In this document: positions 1 through 9,107 of the stretch, piece after piece | Numbering within the stretch: the stretch's first letter is position 1 | Layout: the number at the start of each line of letters is the position of its first letter | Assembly: GCF_019145235.1 (NCBI RefSeq) | Contig: NZ_JAHSTV010000003.1 | Coordinates: 1 to 64,000 of the forward strand | Source of the DNA: Pseudomonas farris | GTDB lineage: Bacteria; Pseudomonadota; Gammaproteobacteria; Pseudomonadales; Pseudomonadaceae | Direction of reading: 5' to 3' | DNA: 64,000 nt | Program-made: the position numbers and the translations under genes | Notes under the pieces: model-generated | Database searches by the model: none | Seen by the model: only the letters and a program-made list of their open reading frames with translations | Told to the model about the DNA's origin: nothing

Positions 1-1800
1 TGTGTCGGTCACCGAGGTATCCGCCGACTTGCCGTCGACGTCCAGCTTCTCGTAATTACCGCCCGTTGCGCCGTCGATCTTGACGCTCAGAGAGCTGCCA
101 CCGGCCAGCGCATCGTTTGGCGCAACGAAGTCGACAGAACCGCTGCTCGATCCGACCGGAATGGTAATGGTCTGGCCGTTGGACAGGGTGACAACCACTG
201 GCGAACCGGTGACAGGCGAAGTTACGGACGCGGTGTAAACCACGGTCCCGCCCTCAGCGACAGTAGACGTCGCCGTCAGATTGACCGTCGAAGTGTCGAG
301 GGTGTCAGTCACATCGGTGACCGCGGCCGCCGGGTCCGTCACCAGGTTCTCAAAGTTGCCACCGGCGGCGTCCGCGATGGTCACTTCAACCTTGCCGGCA
401 TCTTTATAAACATCATCGGCAGGCGCATCGACGCTCACGCTGCCGGTGGTTGCGCCGGCGGCGATGGTGATCACCGCTCCGTTCGACAAGGTCACGGTGA
501 CCGGCGTACCGGCCGGATTGGTCAGCGTCGCGGTGTACAGAATCTGACCACCTTCGGCCACTTCGGTGGATGCCGACAGGCTCAGGCTGGTGTCGTCTTT
601 CGAATCGGTAATGGTGGTGAGCGCCGGCTCGGTGCTCGGGGTCAGTTGCTCGAAATTGCCGCCGGTGGTGCCGGTGATCGTAGTGCTGACGGTGCTGCCA
701 TTGTTGTAGACGTCGTTGGCCGCGGTATCAACAGTCACGCTGCCGGTGGTTTTGCCCGCTTCGATGGTAATGACCGAGCCGTTGCTCAAGGTCACGGTCA
801 TCGGCGTGCCGGCCGGGTTGGTCAGGGTGGCGGTGTAGGTGATCTGGCCGCCTTCGACGACGGTGCCGGTGGCGCTAAGGCTCAGGCCGGTATTGTCGAT
901 CGAGTCGGTGATGGTGGTGACTGCCGGCGTGGTGCTCGGTACGAGGTTCTCGAAGTTGCCGCCGGTAGCGCCAGTGATCGTGGTGCTGACGGTGCTGCCG
1001 TTGTTGTAGACGTCATTGGCCGAGGTATCGACGTTCACGGAGCCGGCGGTTTTACCGGCTTCGATGGTGATGGTCGAGCCGTTGGACAGGGTCACGGTGA
1101 CCGGTGTCTGCGCCGGGTTGGTCAGGGTCGCGGTGTAGGTGATCTGGCCACCTTCAGTGACGCTGCCGGTGGCGGACAGGGTCAGGCCAGTATTGTCGAC
1201 CGAATCGGTAATGGTGGTGACGGCCGGAGTCGGGTTCGGCACCAGATTCTCGAAGTTGCCGCCGGTAGTCCCGGTGATCGTGGTACTGACGGTGCTGCCA
1301 TTGTTGTAGACGTCGTTGGCCGGTGTTGGAACGTTCACGCTGCCGGTGGTGTTGCCGGCATCGATGGTGATGGTCGAACCGTTGGACAGGGTGACGGTGA
1401 CGGGCGTCTGCGCCGGGTTGGTCAGGGTCGCGGTGTAGGTGATCTGGCCGCCTTCGGTGACGGTCGAGCCCGCCGTCAGCGTGACGGTGGTGGTGTCGAC
1501 GGAATCGGTAATGGTGGTGACGGCCGGGGTCGGGTTCGGCACCAGATTTTCGAAGTTGCCGCCGGTAGCGCCGGTAATCGGGGTGCTGACGGTACTGCCG
1601 TTGTTGTAGACGTCGTTGGCCGGTGTTGGAACGTTCACGCTGCCGGTGGTGTTGCCCGCGGCGATGATGATGGTCGAACCGTTGGACAAGGTGACGGTGA
1701 CCGGCGTCTGCGCCGGGTTGGTCAACGTCGCGGTGTAGGTGATCTGCCCGCCTTCAGTGACGGTCGAGCCCGCTGACAGCGTGACGGTGGTGGTGTCGAC
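1..1800 (-). repeat. Tandem 300-bp repeats in the adhesin gene
   Basis: A unit of almost exactly 300 bp (100 codons) recurs, with matching landmark sequences at about 57, 355, 658, 958, 1258 and 1558. Copies between 640 and 1800 are the most alike; those nearer base 1 diverge. Each unit encodes one adhesin domain with a conserved 'VYNNGSTV' or 'TITDS' type segment. Confidence 0.8.
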
Positions 1801-2613
1801 GGTGTCGGTGACCTGGGTCACGGCCGGAACGGTTGGCGGGGTGACCACGATACCGCTGCCGCCCGTGGTGCCGGTGACGGTCACGGTGATTTGGGTTGGA
1901 TCGTTATAAACCGTGTCGTTCGGTGCCAGCGGAACGTTGACGGTGCCGGTGGTTTGGCCGGCTGCAATCACGATCACCGAGCCATTGGACAGGGTGATGG
2001 TCAGGTCGGTCAGCGGTGCCTGGGTCAGGGTCGCGGTGTAAACCAGCACGCCACCGGCCTCGGTGATGGTCGGCGTGGCGCTCAGGCTCAGGGTCGATTC
2101 GCGCAGGGCATTGGCGCTGGTATCAGCAGTCTGGCCGCCGGTGGTGTCTTGGGTTGCCAACGCGGCAGTGGCGAGACCCTCAGTCGGGAAGCCGATAGTT
2201 GGGTCGACCCGGCCAGCGGTTGCCTCCAGGGCCACGAAGGTGTGGCCGCCACCGGCAGCGCCGCCTGAGCTCGCAGCCGTAGGGCCGGCCGCGGTGGCTT
2301 CAAGAGCAGTGGTCGGGTCGACGCCGGCGGCGATGGCTTGCTGCAATTCGTCAACCGATGGCGCGGCTTGTGCAGTGGCTTGCGCAAGGTCGGTGCTGGA
2401 ATCCGGATCGCTGCCGCTCCACTGAGTGTCGCGGCCCAGGTCCAGGGTCCGGCCATCAGCCAGCTCGAGCGTAATGGCGCCGGCGCCACCGGTGTCTACC
2501 TGATCGCCGACCAACAACCGGTCGCCTTCAACGAGTACGCGGCGGACGCCTTCTGGCGACACCGCGAAAACCTGACCAACAATGCTTTTGACGATGGCAA
2601 CAACACTGCTCAT
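1..2613 (-). CDS. lapA: LapA-like giant biofilm adhesin, N-terminal part (gene runs off the window)
   Basis: This is the first 871 codons of a cell-surface adhesin; the rest lies before base 1. The protein starts MSSVVAIVKSIVGQVFAV, the start of the LapA retention module, which holds the adhesin in its TolC-like pore. A TAAG tetrapeptide lies at residues 107-110, the place and sequence where the periplasmic protease LapG cuts LapA. After a short Ala/Gly-rich linker come Ig/VCBS-like repeats of about 100 residues rich in Thr, Val and Gly, which continue to the window edge. Start is the ATG at 2613-2611. The divergent lapE-lapB-lapC operon supplies its exporter. It could instead be the paralogue MapA, since both share this N-terminal plan. 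Family role (c-di-GMP-controlled surface attachment through LapD/LapG) is known; lapD and lapG are not in this window. Confidence 0.85.
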   Translation of the reverse strand, partial: MSSVVAIVKSIVGQVFAVSPEGVRRVLVEGDRLLVGDQVDTGGAGAITLELADGRTLDLGRDTQWSGSDPDSSTDLAQATAQAAPSVDELQQAIAAGVDPTTALEATAAGPTAASSGGAAGGGHTFVALEATAGRVDPTIGFPTEGLATAALATQDTTGGQTADTSANALRESTLSLSATPTITEAGGVLVYTATLTQAPLTDLTITLSNGSVIVIAAGQTTGTVNVPLAPNDTVYNDPTQITVTVTGTTGGSGIVVTPPTVPAVTQVTDTVDTTTVTLSAGSTVTEGGQITYTATLTNPAQTPVTVTLSNGSTIIIAAGNTTGSVNVPTPANDVYNNGSTVSTPITGATGGNFENLVPNPTPAVTTITDSVDTTTVTLTAGSTVTEGGQITYTATLTNPAQTPVTVTLSNGSTITIDAGNTTGSVNVPTPANDVYNNGSTVSTTITGTTGGNFENLVPNPTPAVTTITDSVDNTGLTLSATGSVTEGGQITYTATLTNPAQTPVTVTLSNGSTITIEAGKTAGSVNVDTSANDVYNNGSTVSTTITGATGGNFENLVPSTTPAVTTITDSIDNTGLSLSATGTVVEGGQITYTATLTNPAGTPMTVTLSNGSVITIEAGKTTGSVTVDTAANDVYNNGSTVSTTITGTTGGNFEQLTPSTEPALTTITDSKDDTSLSLSASTEVAEGGQILYTATLTNPAGTPVTVTLSNGAVITIAAGATTGSVSVDAPADDVYKDAGKVEVTIADAAGGNFENLVTDPAAAVTDVTDTLDTSTVNLTATSTVAEGGTVVYTASVTSPVTGSPVVVTLSNGQTITIPVGSSSGSVDFVAPNDALAGGSSLSVKIDGATGGNYEKLDVDGKSADTSVTDT

Positions 2614-2972
2614 TGAAGACTCTCCGGGTGTCACGTTCAGTTGACCTCCATGAACCGCTCGGCGTGTTCGCCGATCGGGGCTGGACGTACTTTCTAAGAT
2701 GTTTGATGCATAACTTTGACGCGGTATTCGTCAATAATTTGGCTATATTTTTTCGAAATTAACTTTATGCCAAACTATTGACCTTATGGGAGCCATCCTA
2801 AACAATCGCCCCAGTAATGTCACATTGATATTTAAGCGGCGACCTGTCCTACAGCGTGTGATCCAGTTCCGATTTTGAACTTTCCGACATACGGTCATTC
2901 CGGTTGCCATCATCCGATGCAGCGCCACGTTCTGCAGTGATTCAAGACAAGAAGTCTCGGGAAATTCCAACT
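2614..2972. promoter_or_regulatory. Divergent control region between lapA-like and lapEBC genes
   Basis: This 359-bp gap is clearly more AT-rich than its flanks. On the minus strand a sigma-70-like pair TTGACG (2734-2729) and TATGCA (2712-2707) with a 16-bp spacer fits a lapA promoter. The strand facing lapE has TTGACC at 2779-2784 but no good -10. A near-perfect inverted repeat (2730-2743 and 2769-2782) sits over both -35 positions. Everything here is inferred from sequence. Confidence 0.5.
2730..2782. promoter_or_regulatory. 14-bp inverted repeat with FleQ-like GTCAAT ends
   Basis: GTCAATAATTTGGC at 2730-2743 is matched in opposite orientation by GCCAAACTATTGAC at 2769-2782 (13 of 14 positions), with a 25-bp AT-rich spacer. 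The outer GTCAAT/ATTGAC half-sites match the core reported for FleQ, the c-di-GMP-responsive regulator of adhesin genes in Pseudomonas. That FleQ binds here is inference. Confidence 0.45.
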
Positions 2973-4325
2973 ATGCGTTTGCACCTGTTCAAGGTTCTAC
3001 CCTTCGCCCTTACCGCCAGCTTTGTTCAGGCGCAAAGCCTCCCGCAGGCCATGCAGCAGGCGCTGGATGTCCATCCGGAAATTCAGGCAGGGGTTAACAG
3101 CCGATTGGCCGCGGATTATCAGTTAAAGGCTGCTAAAGGGGGATACCTGCCAAGGGTCGATCTGCTCGGCGGTTATGGTCGCGAAGGCACCGACAGCGTC
3201 ACCACCCGTGCCGCGGGCAACAACAATCACTGGGAAACGCTGAACCGCAGTGAGTCAAGTTTACGTCTGTCGCAGATGGTATTTGACGGTTTTGCGACGT
3301 CCAGCGAAGTGGGGCGTCAACAAGCCACCGTTAATTCCCGCGCTTATTCCTTGCTGGGTACGTCGGAACGTACCGGGCTGACCGTCGCTCAGGTCTATCT
3401 CGATGTGTTGACCCGCCGCGAATTCGTGCGCCTGGCCGAAGACAATCTGAAGAACCACGAACGGATTCTTGACCAGATCAAGTTGCGCACCCAGCGCGGC
3501 GTGGGCAGCGGCGCCGACCTTGATCAGGCTGACGCGCGCATGGCCCAGGCCCGCAACAACCTGATCACTGAACAGACCAACCTGGCTGATGCCGAAACCA
3601 ACTTCCTCAGCGCCGTCGGCCAGATGCCCGATCAACTGGAGCGGCCTGCCGATTTCATGGCGCTGTTGCCGGCCAACCTGAATGAAGCCCGGGCGCAGAT
3701 GCTGGAAAACAGCCCGATTCTGCGCTCCGCCGAATCCGATATCGCTGCCGCCGAGAAACAGTATGAAGCCGCCAAGTCGAGCTTCTACCCGCGCTTCGAT
3801 GCCGAACTGGGTCGCAGCGCCGACAATGATCTCGATGGTCAGAACGGTCACAGCAACGAATGGCAGGCCATGCTGCGCATGCGCTTCAATTTGTTTGCCG
3901 GTGGCAGCAACAAGGCTGATCTGGAATCCAAGTCCTACTTGTCGAACCAGGCGCTGGATATTCGCAACAACGCCCTGCGTGTATTGAACGAAGAACTGGG
4001 CCTGGCCTGGAATGCCTTGAATAACGCCAACGCCCAAGTGCCGATCGCCCAGCAATATGTCGATCGCAGCGCCAGTGTGCGCAGTGCGTATCAGAAGCAG
4101 TTCAGCCTTGGCGAACGGACCTTGCTCGACCTGCTCGACAGTGAAAACGAGCTGTTCAGCGCTTCCCGTCGGCTGGCTGAGATCAAAAACATTCAGTTAT
4201 TTACTCAGTACCGAATCAAGGCGACCATGGGCGAATTGCTCAAAAGTCAGGGCGTGGTCGCACCATTGGCATCCGTTGTGCAAAACGACGTGAAGCCCAA
4301 GGTTCAGCTGCCCGGGATGAATTGA
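2973..4325 (+). CDS. lapE: TolC-family outer-membrane channel of the adhesin type I secretion system
   Basis: Outer-membrane efflux channel, about 450 aa. The start chosen is ATG 2973, giving MRLHLFKVLPFALTASFVQA, a good signal peptide; upstream in-frame codons add an implausible extension. Two repeated OEP-type halves follow, with typical 'QVYLDVLTRREFVRLAEDNL' and 'LGERTLLDLLDSENELFSA' helices. It ends 39 bp before lapB, so lapE-lapB-lapC form an operon divergent from the adhesin. In the LapA system this channel is also where the adhesin's N-terminus is retained until LapG cuts it. Family identity is certain; the symbol rests on context. Confidence 0.88.
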   Translation: MRLHLFKVLPFALTASFVQAQSLPQAMQQALDVHPEIQAGVNSRLAADYQLKAAKGGYLPRVDLLGGYGREGTDSVTTRAAGNNNHWETLNRSESSLRLSQMVFDGFATSSEVGRQQATVNSRAYSLLGTSERTGLTVAQVYLDVLTRREFVRLAEDNLKNHERILDQIKLRTQRGVGSGADLDQADARMAQARNNLITEQTNLADAETNFLSAVGQMPDQLERPADFMALLPANLNEARAQMLENSPILRSAESDIAAAEKQYEAAKSSFYPRFDAELGRSADNDLDGQNGHSNEWQAMLRMRFNLFAGGSNKADLESKSYLSNQALDIRNNALRVLNEELGLAWNALNNANAQVPIAQQYVDRSASVRSAYQKQFSLGERTLLDLLDSENELFSASRRLAEIKNIQLFTQYRIKATMGELLKSQGVVAPLASVVQNDVKPKVQLPGMN

Positions 4326-4364
4326 GTCCTGCCCCATTTTAATCGTTAGCCAAGAGTGTCGAGC

Positions 4365-6521
4365 GTGGAATCAGAAGTCAGTCGAGTTCAACTCATTCAT
4401 GATCCGCGCGCGCTGCATGACGATCCGTTACTGGACGGCCTGTTAGCCCTTTGCACTTTGCACCAGAAACCGGCCAGCGCCGCGATGCTGACCACCGGCC
4501 TGCCATTACCCAAACAACGCCTGAGCGTCGAACTGCTGCCCCGTGCGGCTGCTCGCGCCGGGCTGCAAGGGCGGGTGTTGCAGCGCAAGCTGGAGCAGAT
4601 TCCGGCGATTGCCATGCCGGCGCTGTTGCTGCTCAAGGACGGTCGCAGTGCGGTGCTGCTCGGCTGGCACGGTGAAGACCAGGCCCGCCTGCTGCTTAGC
4701 GAAAGCGATGGTGGCGAGGTCTGTGTCAGCCGTGAACTGCTCGCCGACGATTACAGCGGCAAAGTCTTCTTCGCCCAACCCCAACACAAATTCGACGTCA
4801 ATCACGGCACGCTGATCCCGCGCGCGCGTTCGTGGTTTCGCGACACCCTCAAGCGTTCGCGCTGGCTGTACGCCGACGCCATCGCTGCCAGTTTTCTGAT
4901 CAACATCATTGCCATGGCCGCGCCGCTGTTCGTGATGAATGTCTACGACCGCGTGGTGCCGAACCAGGCTGAGTCGACCCTGTGGGTCCTGGCGATCGGC
5001 ATCACGGGCGCTTACCTGTTCGACCTGATTCTCAAGAGCCTGCGCAGCCTGTGCCTGGACCTGGCCGGCAAGAAAACCGACCTGATCATCTCCGCGACGC
5101 TGTTCGAGCGCATCGTCGGCATGGCCATGAAGTACCGCCCGGCGCGGGTCGGCAGCTTCGCCCAGAACATCCATGAGTTTCAGAGCCTGCGAGACTTCCT
5201 CGCGTCGCTGACCCTCACCAGCCTGATCGACCTGCCGTTTACGCTGTTGATCTTCATGGTCATCGCGATTCTGGGCGGGCATCTGGTGTGGATTCCGGTG
5301 CTGGCGTTCCCGATTGCCCTGCTGATCGGTTATGCCTTGCAGAAGCCGCTGGTGGCGACCATGGAACGAACCATGGCCCTGGGCGCCGAGCGCCAGTCGA
5401 GCCTGATCGAAACCCTCGCCGGTCTCGATGCGGTGAAGGTCAATAACGCCGAAAGCGAACGCCAGTATCAGTGGGAGCAAACCATCGGTACCCTCAGCCG
5501 CCTCGAGCTGCGGGTGAAAATGCTGTCCGGTCTGGCGATGAACATCACCTTGCTGATTCAGCAACTGGCCGGGGTGATCATGATCGTCTTCGGCGTGTAC
5601 CAGATCATTGACGGCCACCTGAGCATGGGCGGCTTGATCGCTTGCTACATGCTCAGTGGTCGTGCCCTCAGCCCATTGGCTTCGTTGTCTGGCCTGCTGA
5701 CCCGCTACCAGCAGGCCCGCGTGACCATGACCTCGGTCGATCAGATGATGGAGCTGCCCCAGGAGCGCAATTTCGACGAGCGTCCGCTGAGCCGCAAAGT
5801 GCTGCAAGGCGCCATTGAATGCCGTCAACTGAGCTTCACTTACCCGGATCAGCAGAACCCCGCGCTGAAGAACATCAACCTGATCATCAAGCCCGGCGAG
5901 AAGATCGGCATCATCGGTCGCAGCGGCTCGGGCAAAAGCTCCCTGGCCAAATTGCTGGTGGGCCTCTATCAACCGGACGACGGCGCGTTGCTGGTCGATG
6001 GCGTGGATATCCGTCAGATCGACGTCAGCGAATTGCGCCACAACATCGGCTACGTGCCCCAGGATATCCAATTGCTCGCCGGTACCCTGCGCGACAATCT
6101 AGTGTCGGGCGCGCGCTATGTCGAAGACGAACTGGTGCTGCAAGCCGCGGAACTGGCCGGCGTCCACGAATTCGCCCGTCTGCACCCGCAAGGTTATGAG
6201 CTGCAAGTCGGTGAGCGTGGGCAGAACCTGTCTGGCGGTCAGCGTCAGAACGTCGCCCTGGCCCGAGCGCTGCTGCTCAACCCGCCAATCCTGTTGCTGG
6301 ACGAACCGACCAGCGCCATGGACAACACTGGCGAAGAACGCCTCAAGCAACGCCTCGCTGCAGTGGTTGAAAACAAGACCGTGGTGCTGGTGACGCACCG
6401 GGCTTCGCTGTTGTCGCTGGTGGATCGGCTGCTGGTGATCGACCGTGGGCAGATACTCGCCGACGGCCCGAAAGCCGCCGTGATGGAAGCGTTGAAGAAG
6501 GGGCAGATCAGTGTTGCTTAA
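4365..6521 (+). CDS. lapB: Type I secretion ABC transporter (permease/ATPase), LapB-like
   Basis: Inner-membrane ABC exporter of 718 aa. It has an N-terminal peptidase-C39-like domain (about 1-140) that lacks the catalytic Cys, as in RTX/adhesin exporters where it binds substrate without cutting. A transmembrane domain spans about 160-440. The ATPase domain has Walker A GRSGSGKSS (about 517), signature LSGGQ (about 622) and Walker B ILLLDEP (about 640). GTG 4365 is chosen because AAGAG lies at the right distance; an in-frame GTG at 4356 would add three residues. The stop overlaps the lapC start by 11 bp, which suggests translational coupling. Confidence 0.9.
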   Translation: MESEVSRVQLIHDPRALHDDPLLDGLLALCTLHQKPASAAMLTTGLPLPKQRLSVELLPRAAARAGLQGRVLQRKLEQIPAIAMPALLLLKDGRSAVLLGWHGEDQARLLLSESDGGEVCVSRELLADDYSGKVFFAQPQHKFDVNHGTLIPRARSWFRDTLKRSRWLYADAIAASFLINIIAMAAPLFVMNVYDRVVPNQAESTLWVLAIGITGAYLFDLILKSLRSLCLDLAGKKTDLIISATLFERIVGMAMKYRPARVGSFAQNIHEFQSLRDFLASLTLTSLIDLPFTLLIFMVIAILGGHLVWIPVLAFPIALLIGYALQKPLVATMERTMALGAERQSSLIETLAGLDAVKVNNAESERQYQWEQTIGTLSRLELRVKMLSGLAMNITLLIQQLAGVIMIVFGVYQIIDGHLSMGGLIACYMLSGRALSPLASLSGLLTRYQQARVTMTSVDQMMELPQERNFDERPLSRKVLQGAIECRQLSFTYPDQQNPALKNINLIIKPGEKIGIIGRSGSGKSSLAKLLVGLYQPDDGALLVDGVDIRQIDVSELRHNIGYVPQDIQLLAGTLRDNLVSGARYVEDELVLQAAELAGVHEFARLHPQGYELQVGERGQNLSGGQRQNVALARALLLNPPILLLDEPTSAMDNTGEERLKQRLAAVVENKTVVLVTHRASLLSLVDRLLVIDRGQILADGPKAAVMEALKKGQISVA

Positions 6522-7878
6522 GTCCGGGGTCAAAGATTCCATCCGCCGCTACTTCAAAGGCTCCGCATCGCTGCAAGGCCAGCCACTTCCCGAGGTCAAC
6601 AAAGCGCTGATCGAAGACGCCCCGCGCGTGGTGCGATTGACGATCTGGGCGATCATCGGCTTCTTCGTGTTCCTGATGCTCTGGGCCAACTTCGCGGTGA
6701 TCGATGAAGTCACCAAGGGCGACGGCAAGGCGATTCCGTCATCGAAGATCCAGAAAATCCAGAACCTTGAGGGCGGCATCGTCTCCGAGCTGTTCGTCAC
6801 TGAAGGGCAGATCGTCGAGGCCGGCGCGCCGCTGATTCGTCTGGACGACACGCGGTTTGCCTCCAACGTCGGTGAAACCGAGGCCGATCGGCTGTCGATG
6901 CTGCTGCGTGTGGAGCGCTTGAGCGCCGAAGTTGATGACCGTCCGCTGAACTTCCCCGCCGACGTGCTCCAGGCAGTTCCCACTCAGGCTGCCAGTGAAG
7001 AGTCGCTGTACATCAGTCGTCGTCAGCAACTGCACGATGAAATCGGTGGCTTGAAGGAGCAGTTGATCCAGCGTCAACAAGAGCTGCGCGAGTTCACCTC
7101 CAAACAGGCTCAGTACCGCAGCGGTCTGGCCTTGCAGCGTCAGGAAATCAACATGTCCGAGCCGTTGGTGGCTCAGGGCGCGGTGTCACCGGTGGAGGTT
7201 TTGCGACTCAAGCGTGCCGAGGTCGAAACCCGCGGGCAGCTGGACGCCACCACCCTGGCGATCCCTCGCGCCGAATCGGCGATCAAGGAAGTGCAGCGCA
7301 AGATCGACGAGACTCGCGGCAAATTCCGCAGCGAAGCCCTGACCCAACTCAATGAAGCGCGTACCGATCTGAACAAGGCCCAAGCCACCGGTAAGGCCCT
7401 GGAAGACCGGGTCAGCCGGACGCTGGTGACATCGCCGGTGCGCGGCATCGTCAACAAGTTGCTGGTGAACACCATCGGCGGCGTGATCCAGCCGGGCAGC
7501 GATCTGGTGGAGATCGTGCCACTGGATGACACCTTGCTGGTAGAAGCCAAGATTCGTCCGCAAGACATTGCGTTCCTGCATCCGGGGCAAGACGCCACAG
7601 TGAAGTTCACGGCTTACGACTACACCATTTACGGTGGGCTGAAGGCCAAGCTGGAGCAGATCGGTGCCGACACCATCACCGACGAAGACAAGAAGACCAC
7701 GTACTACATCATCAAGCTGCGCACCGAGCGCAGTCACCTGGGGACGGATGAAAAACCGTTGCTGATCATCCCGGGGATGGTGGCGTCGGTGGATATCATT
7801 ACCGGCAAGAAGACTGTGCTCAGTTATTTGCTCAAGCCGATTATTCGGGCTCGGGCCGAGGCGTTGCACGAGCGGTAG
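6511..7878 (+). CDS. lapC: HlyD-family membrane fusion protein of type I secretion, LapC-like
   Basis: Periplasmic adaptor joining LapB to LapE, 455 aa. A short cytoplasmic N-terminus is followed by one membrane helix (about 40-60), a lipoyl-like half ('GGIVSELFVTEGQIVEAG'), a long coiled-coil hairpin (about 140-290) and the second lipoyl half with 'SPVRGIVNKLLVNTIGGVI', as in HlyD/LapC proteins. The GTG start at 6511 lies inside the end of lapB. A paired REP element follows directly and marks the end of the operon. Confidence 0.9.
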   Translation: MLLKSGVKDSIRRYFKGSASLQGQPLPEVNKALIEDAPRVVRLTIWAIIGFFVFLMLWANFAVIDEVTKGDGKAIPSSKIQKIQNLEGGIVSELFVTEGQIVEAGAPLIRLDDTRFASNVGETEADRLSMLLRVERLSAEVDDRPLNFPADVLQAVPTQAASEESLYISRRQQLHDEIGGLKEQLIQRQQELREFTSKQAQYRSGLALQRQEINMSEPLVAQGAVSPVEVLRLKRAEVETRGQLDATTLAIPRAESAIKEVQRKIDETRGKFRSEALTQLNEARTDLNKAQATGKALEDRVSRTLVTSPVRGIVNKLLVNTIGGVIQPGSDLVEIVPLDDTLLVEAKIRPQDIAFLHPGQDATVKFTAYDYTIYGGLKAKLEQIGADTITDEDKKTTYYIIKLRTERSHLGTDEKPLLIIPGMVASVDIITGKKTVLSYLLKPIIRARAEALHER

Positions 7879-7900
7879 TTTTCCGGCGCGGTTGATGGCC

Positions 7901-7980
7901 TCTTCGCGAGCAAGCCCGCTCCCACATGGGATCTGTGTTGATCACAAGACCCCTGTGGGAGCGGGCTTGCTCGCGAAGGC
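7901..7980. repeat. Paired REP element (REPIN-like), copy 1
   Basis: Two inverted copies of the REP palindrome (CTTCGCGAGCAAGCCCGCTC at 7902 and the reverse form at 7954-7979) are separated by about 26 bp, downstream of lapC. The rest of the gap to 8180 holds an AT-rich TTTAAATTTAAA stretch near 8033 and nothing else recognisable. Confidence 0.9.
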
Positions 7981-8180
7981 GGCCCCCTAGACGCTGCATG
8001 CCAAAAGCCATATCGTTATTCACTAACGGTATTTAAATTTAAATTCTTATACCTATAAAGTCACTCCCCTGCGTACCTGCCGACCAATCGGCGCGCCGCA
8101 CGACACGAACCAACACGGGACCTCCGTGAGTTTCTGATCGACGCGCGCCTTTGAGCGTGCCGTGCGTGGGAGTGATTTTT

Positions 8181-9092
8181 ATGTCAGCTGTCTCTTTTTC
8201 TCCAAAGCCCGCATCAACCAGCGCCGCCACCATCGCGTCGCAAGTCTTCGAAGTCCGACCATTCAGCGGCGCTGTCGGTGCCGAAATCATCGGCCTGGAC
8301 CTGTCCCGCCCGATCAATGACCAGGACTTCGCCCGCGTCCATCGCGCGCACCTGGACCATCACGTGGTGGTGTTCCGCGACCAGCGCATTACCCCCGAAC
8401 AGCAGATCGCCTTCAGCCGCCGTTTCGGTGTGTTGCAGATCCACGTGCTCAAACAGTTCCTGCTGGCCGGGCATCCGGAAATCCTCATCGTTTCCAACAT
8501 CATCGAAAACGGCCAATCCATCGGCCTCGGTGATGCCGGCAAGTTCTGGCATTCGGACCTGTCCTATAAAGAACTGCCAAGCCTGGGCTCGATGCTGCAT
8601 GCCCAGGAGTTGCCGTCCGAAGGCGGCGACACGCTGTTCGCCGACATGCACAAAGCCTGGGACAGCCTGCCCGAGGCGCTGCGTAAAGCCGTCGAAGGCC
8701 GCTCGGCCGCGCATTCCTACACAGCGCGCTACAGCGAGACAAAATTCGAGGGCAACTGGCGCCCGACCCTGACGCCGGAGCAGCTCGCTCAGGTCGCCGA
8801 AGTGGTTCACCCCATCGTCCGCACTCATCCGGAAAACGGCCGCAAGGCGTTGTTCGTCAGCGAAGGCTTCACCACCCGTATCGTCGGTTTGCCGGAAGAC
8901 GAGAGCAAACAATTGCTCGACGAGCTCTACGCCCACAGCGTGCTGCCGCAAAACATTTACCGCCATCAATGGCAGGCCCACGACCTGGTGTTCTGGGACA
9001 ACCGTTCGCTGATTCACCTCGCCACCGGATGCCCCAGCCATCTGCGCCGCAAGTTGTATCGCACCACCATCCAGGGCGACGCGCCTTTCTGA
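8181..9092 (+). CDS. TauD/TfdA-family Fe(II)/2-oxoglutarate dioxygenase
   Basis: Cytoplasmic dioxygenase of 303 aa. Iron ligands are visible: the HxD pair in 'KFWHSDLSY' (H124, D126) and the distal His in 'WDNRSLIHLA' (H279), with the 2-oxoglutarate-binding Arg in the 'RRKLYRTTI' segment. Enzymes of this family cleave taurine, sulfonates, sulfate esters or aryloxyacids. ATG 8181 is chosen, with GGGAG 8 bp upstream. The sulfonate-type ABC importer directly downstream argues for a sulfur or organosulfur substrate, but the sequence does not tell TauD from AtsK-like sulfatases or others, so no symbol is given. Confidence 0.85.
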   Translation: MSAVSFSPKPASTSAATIASQVFEVRPFSGAVGAEIIGLDLSRPINDQDFARVHRAHLDHHVVVFRDQRITPEQQIAFSRRFGVLQIHVLKQFLLAGHPEILIVSNIIENGQSIGLGDAGKFWHSDLSYKELPSLGSMLHAQELPSEGGDTLFADMHKAWDSLPEALRKAVEGRSAAHSYTARYSETKFEGNWRPTLTPEQLAQVAEVVHPIVRTHPENGRKALFVSEGFTTRIVGLPEDESKQLLDELYAHSVLPQNIYRHQWQAHDLVFWDNRSLIHLATGCPSHLRRKLYRTTIQGDAPF

Positions 9093-9107
9093 TTTCGGAG
9101 AATTCCC

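Noticed and set aside
646..1776. 376-codon plus-strand frame rich in Gly, Asp and Arg
   Set aside because: Shadow of the adhesin repeats on the other strand.
4506..6071. 521-codon minus-strand frame
   Set aside because: Antisense of lapB, which has full ABC motifs on the plus strand.
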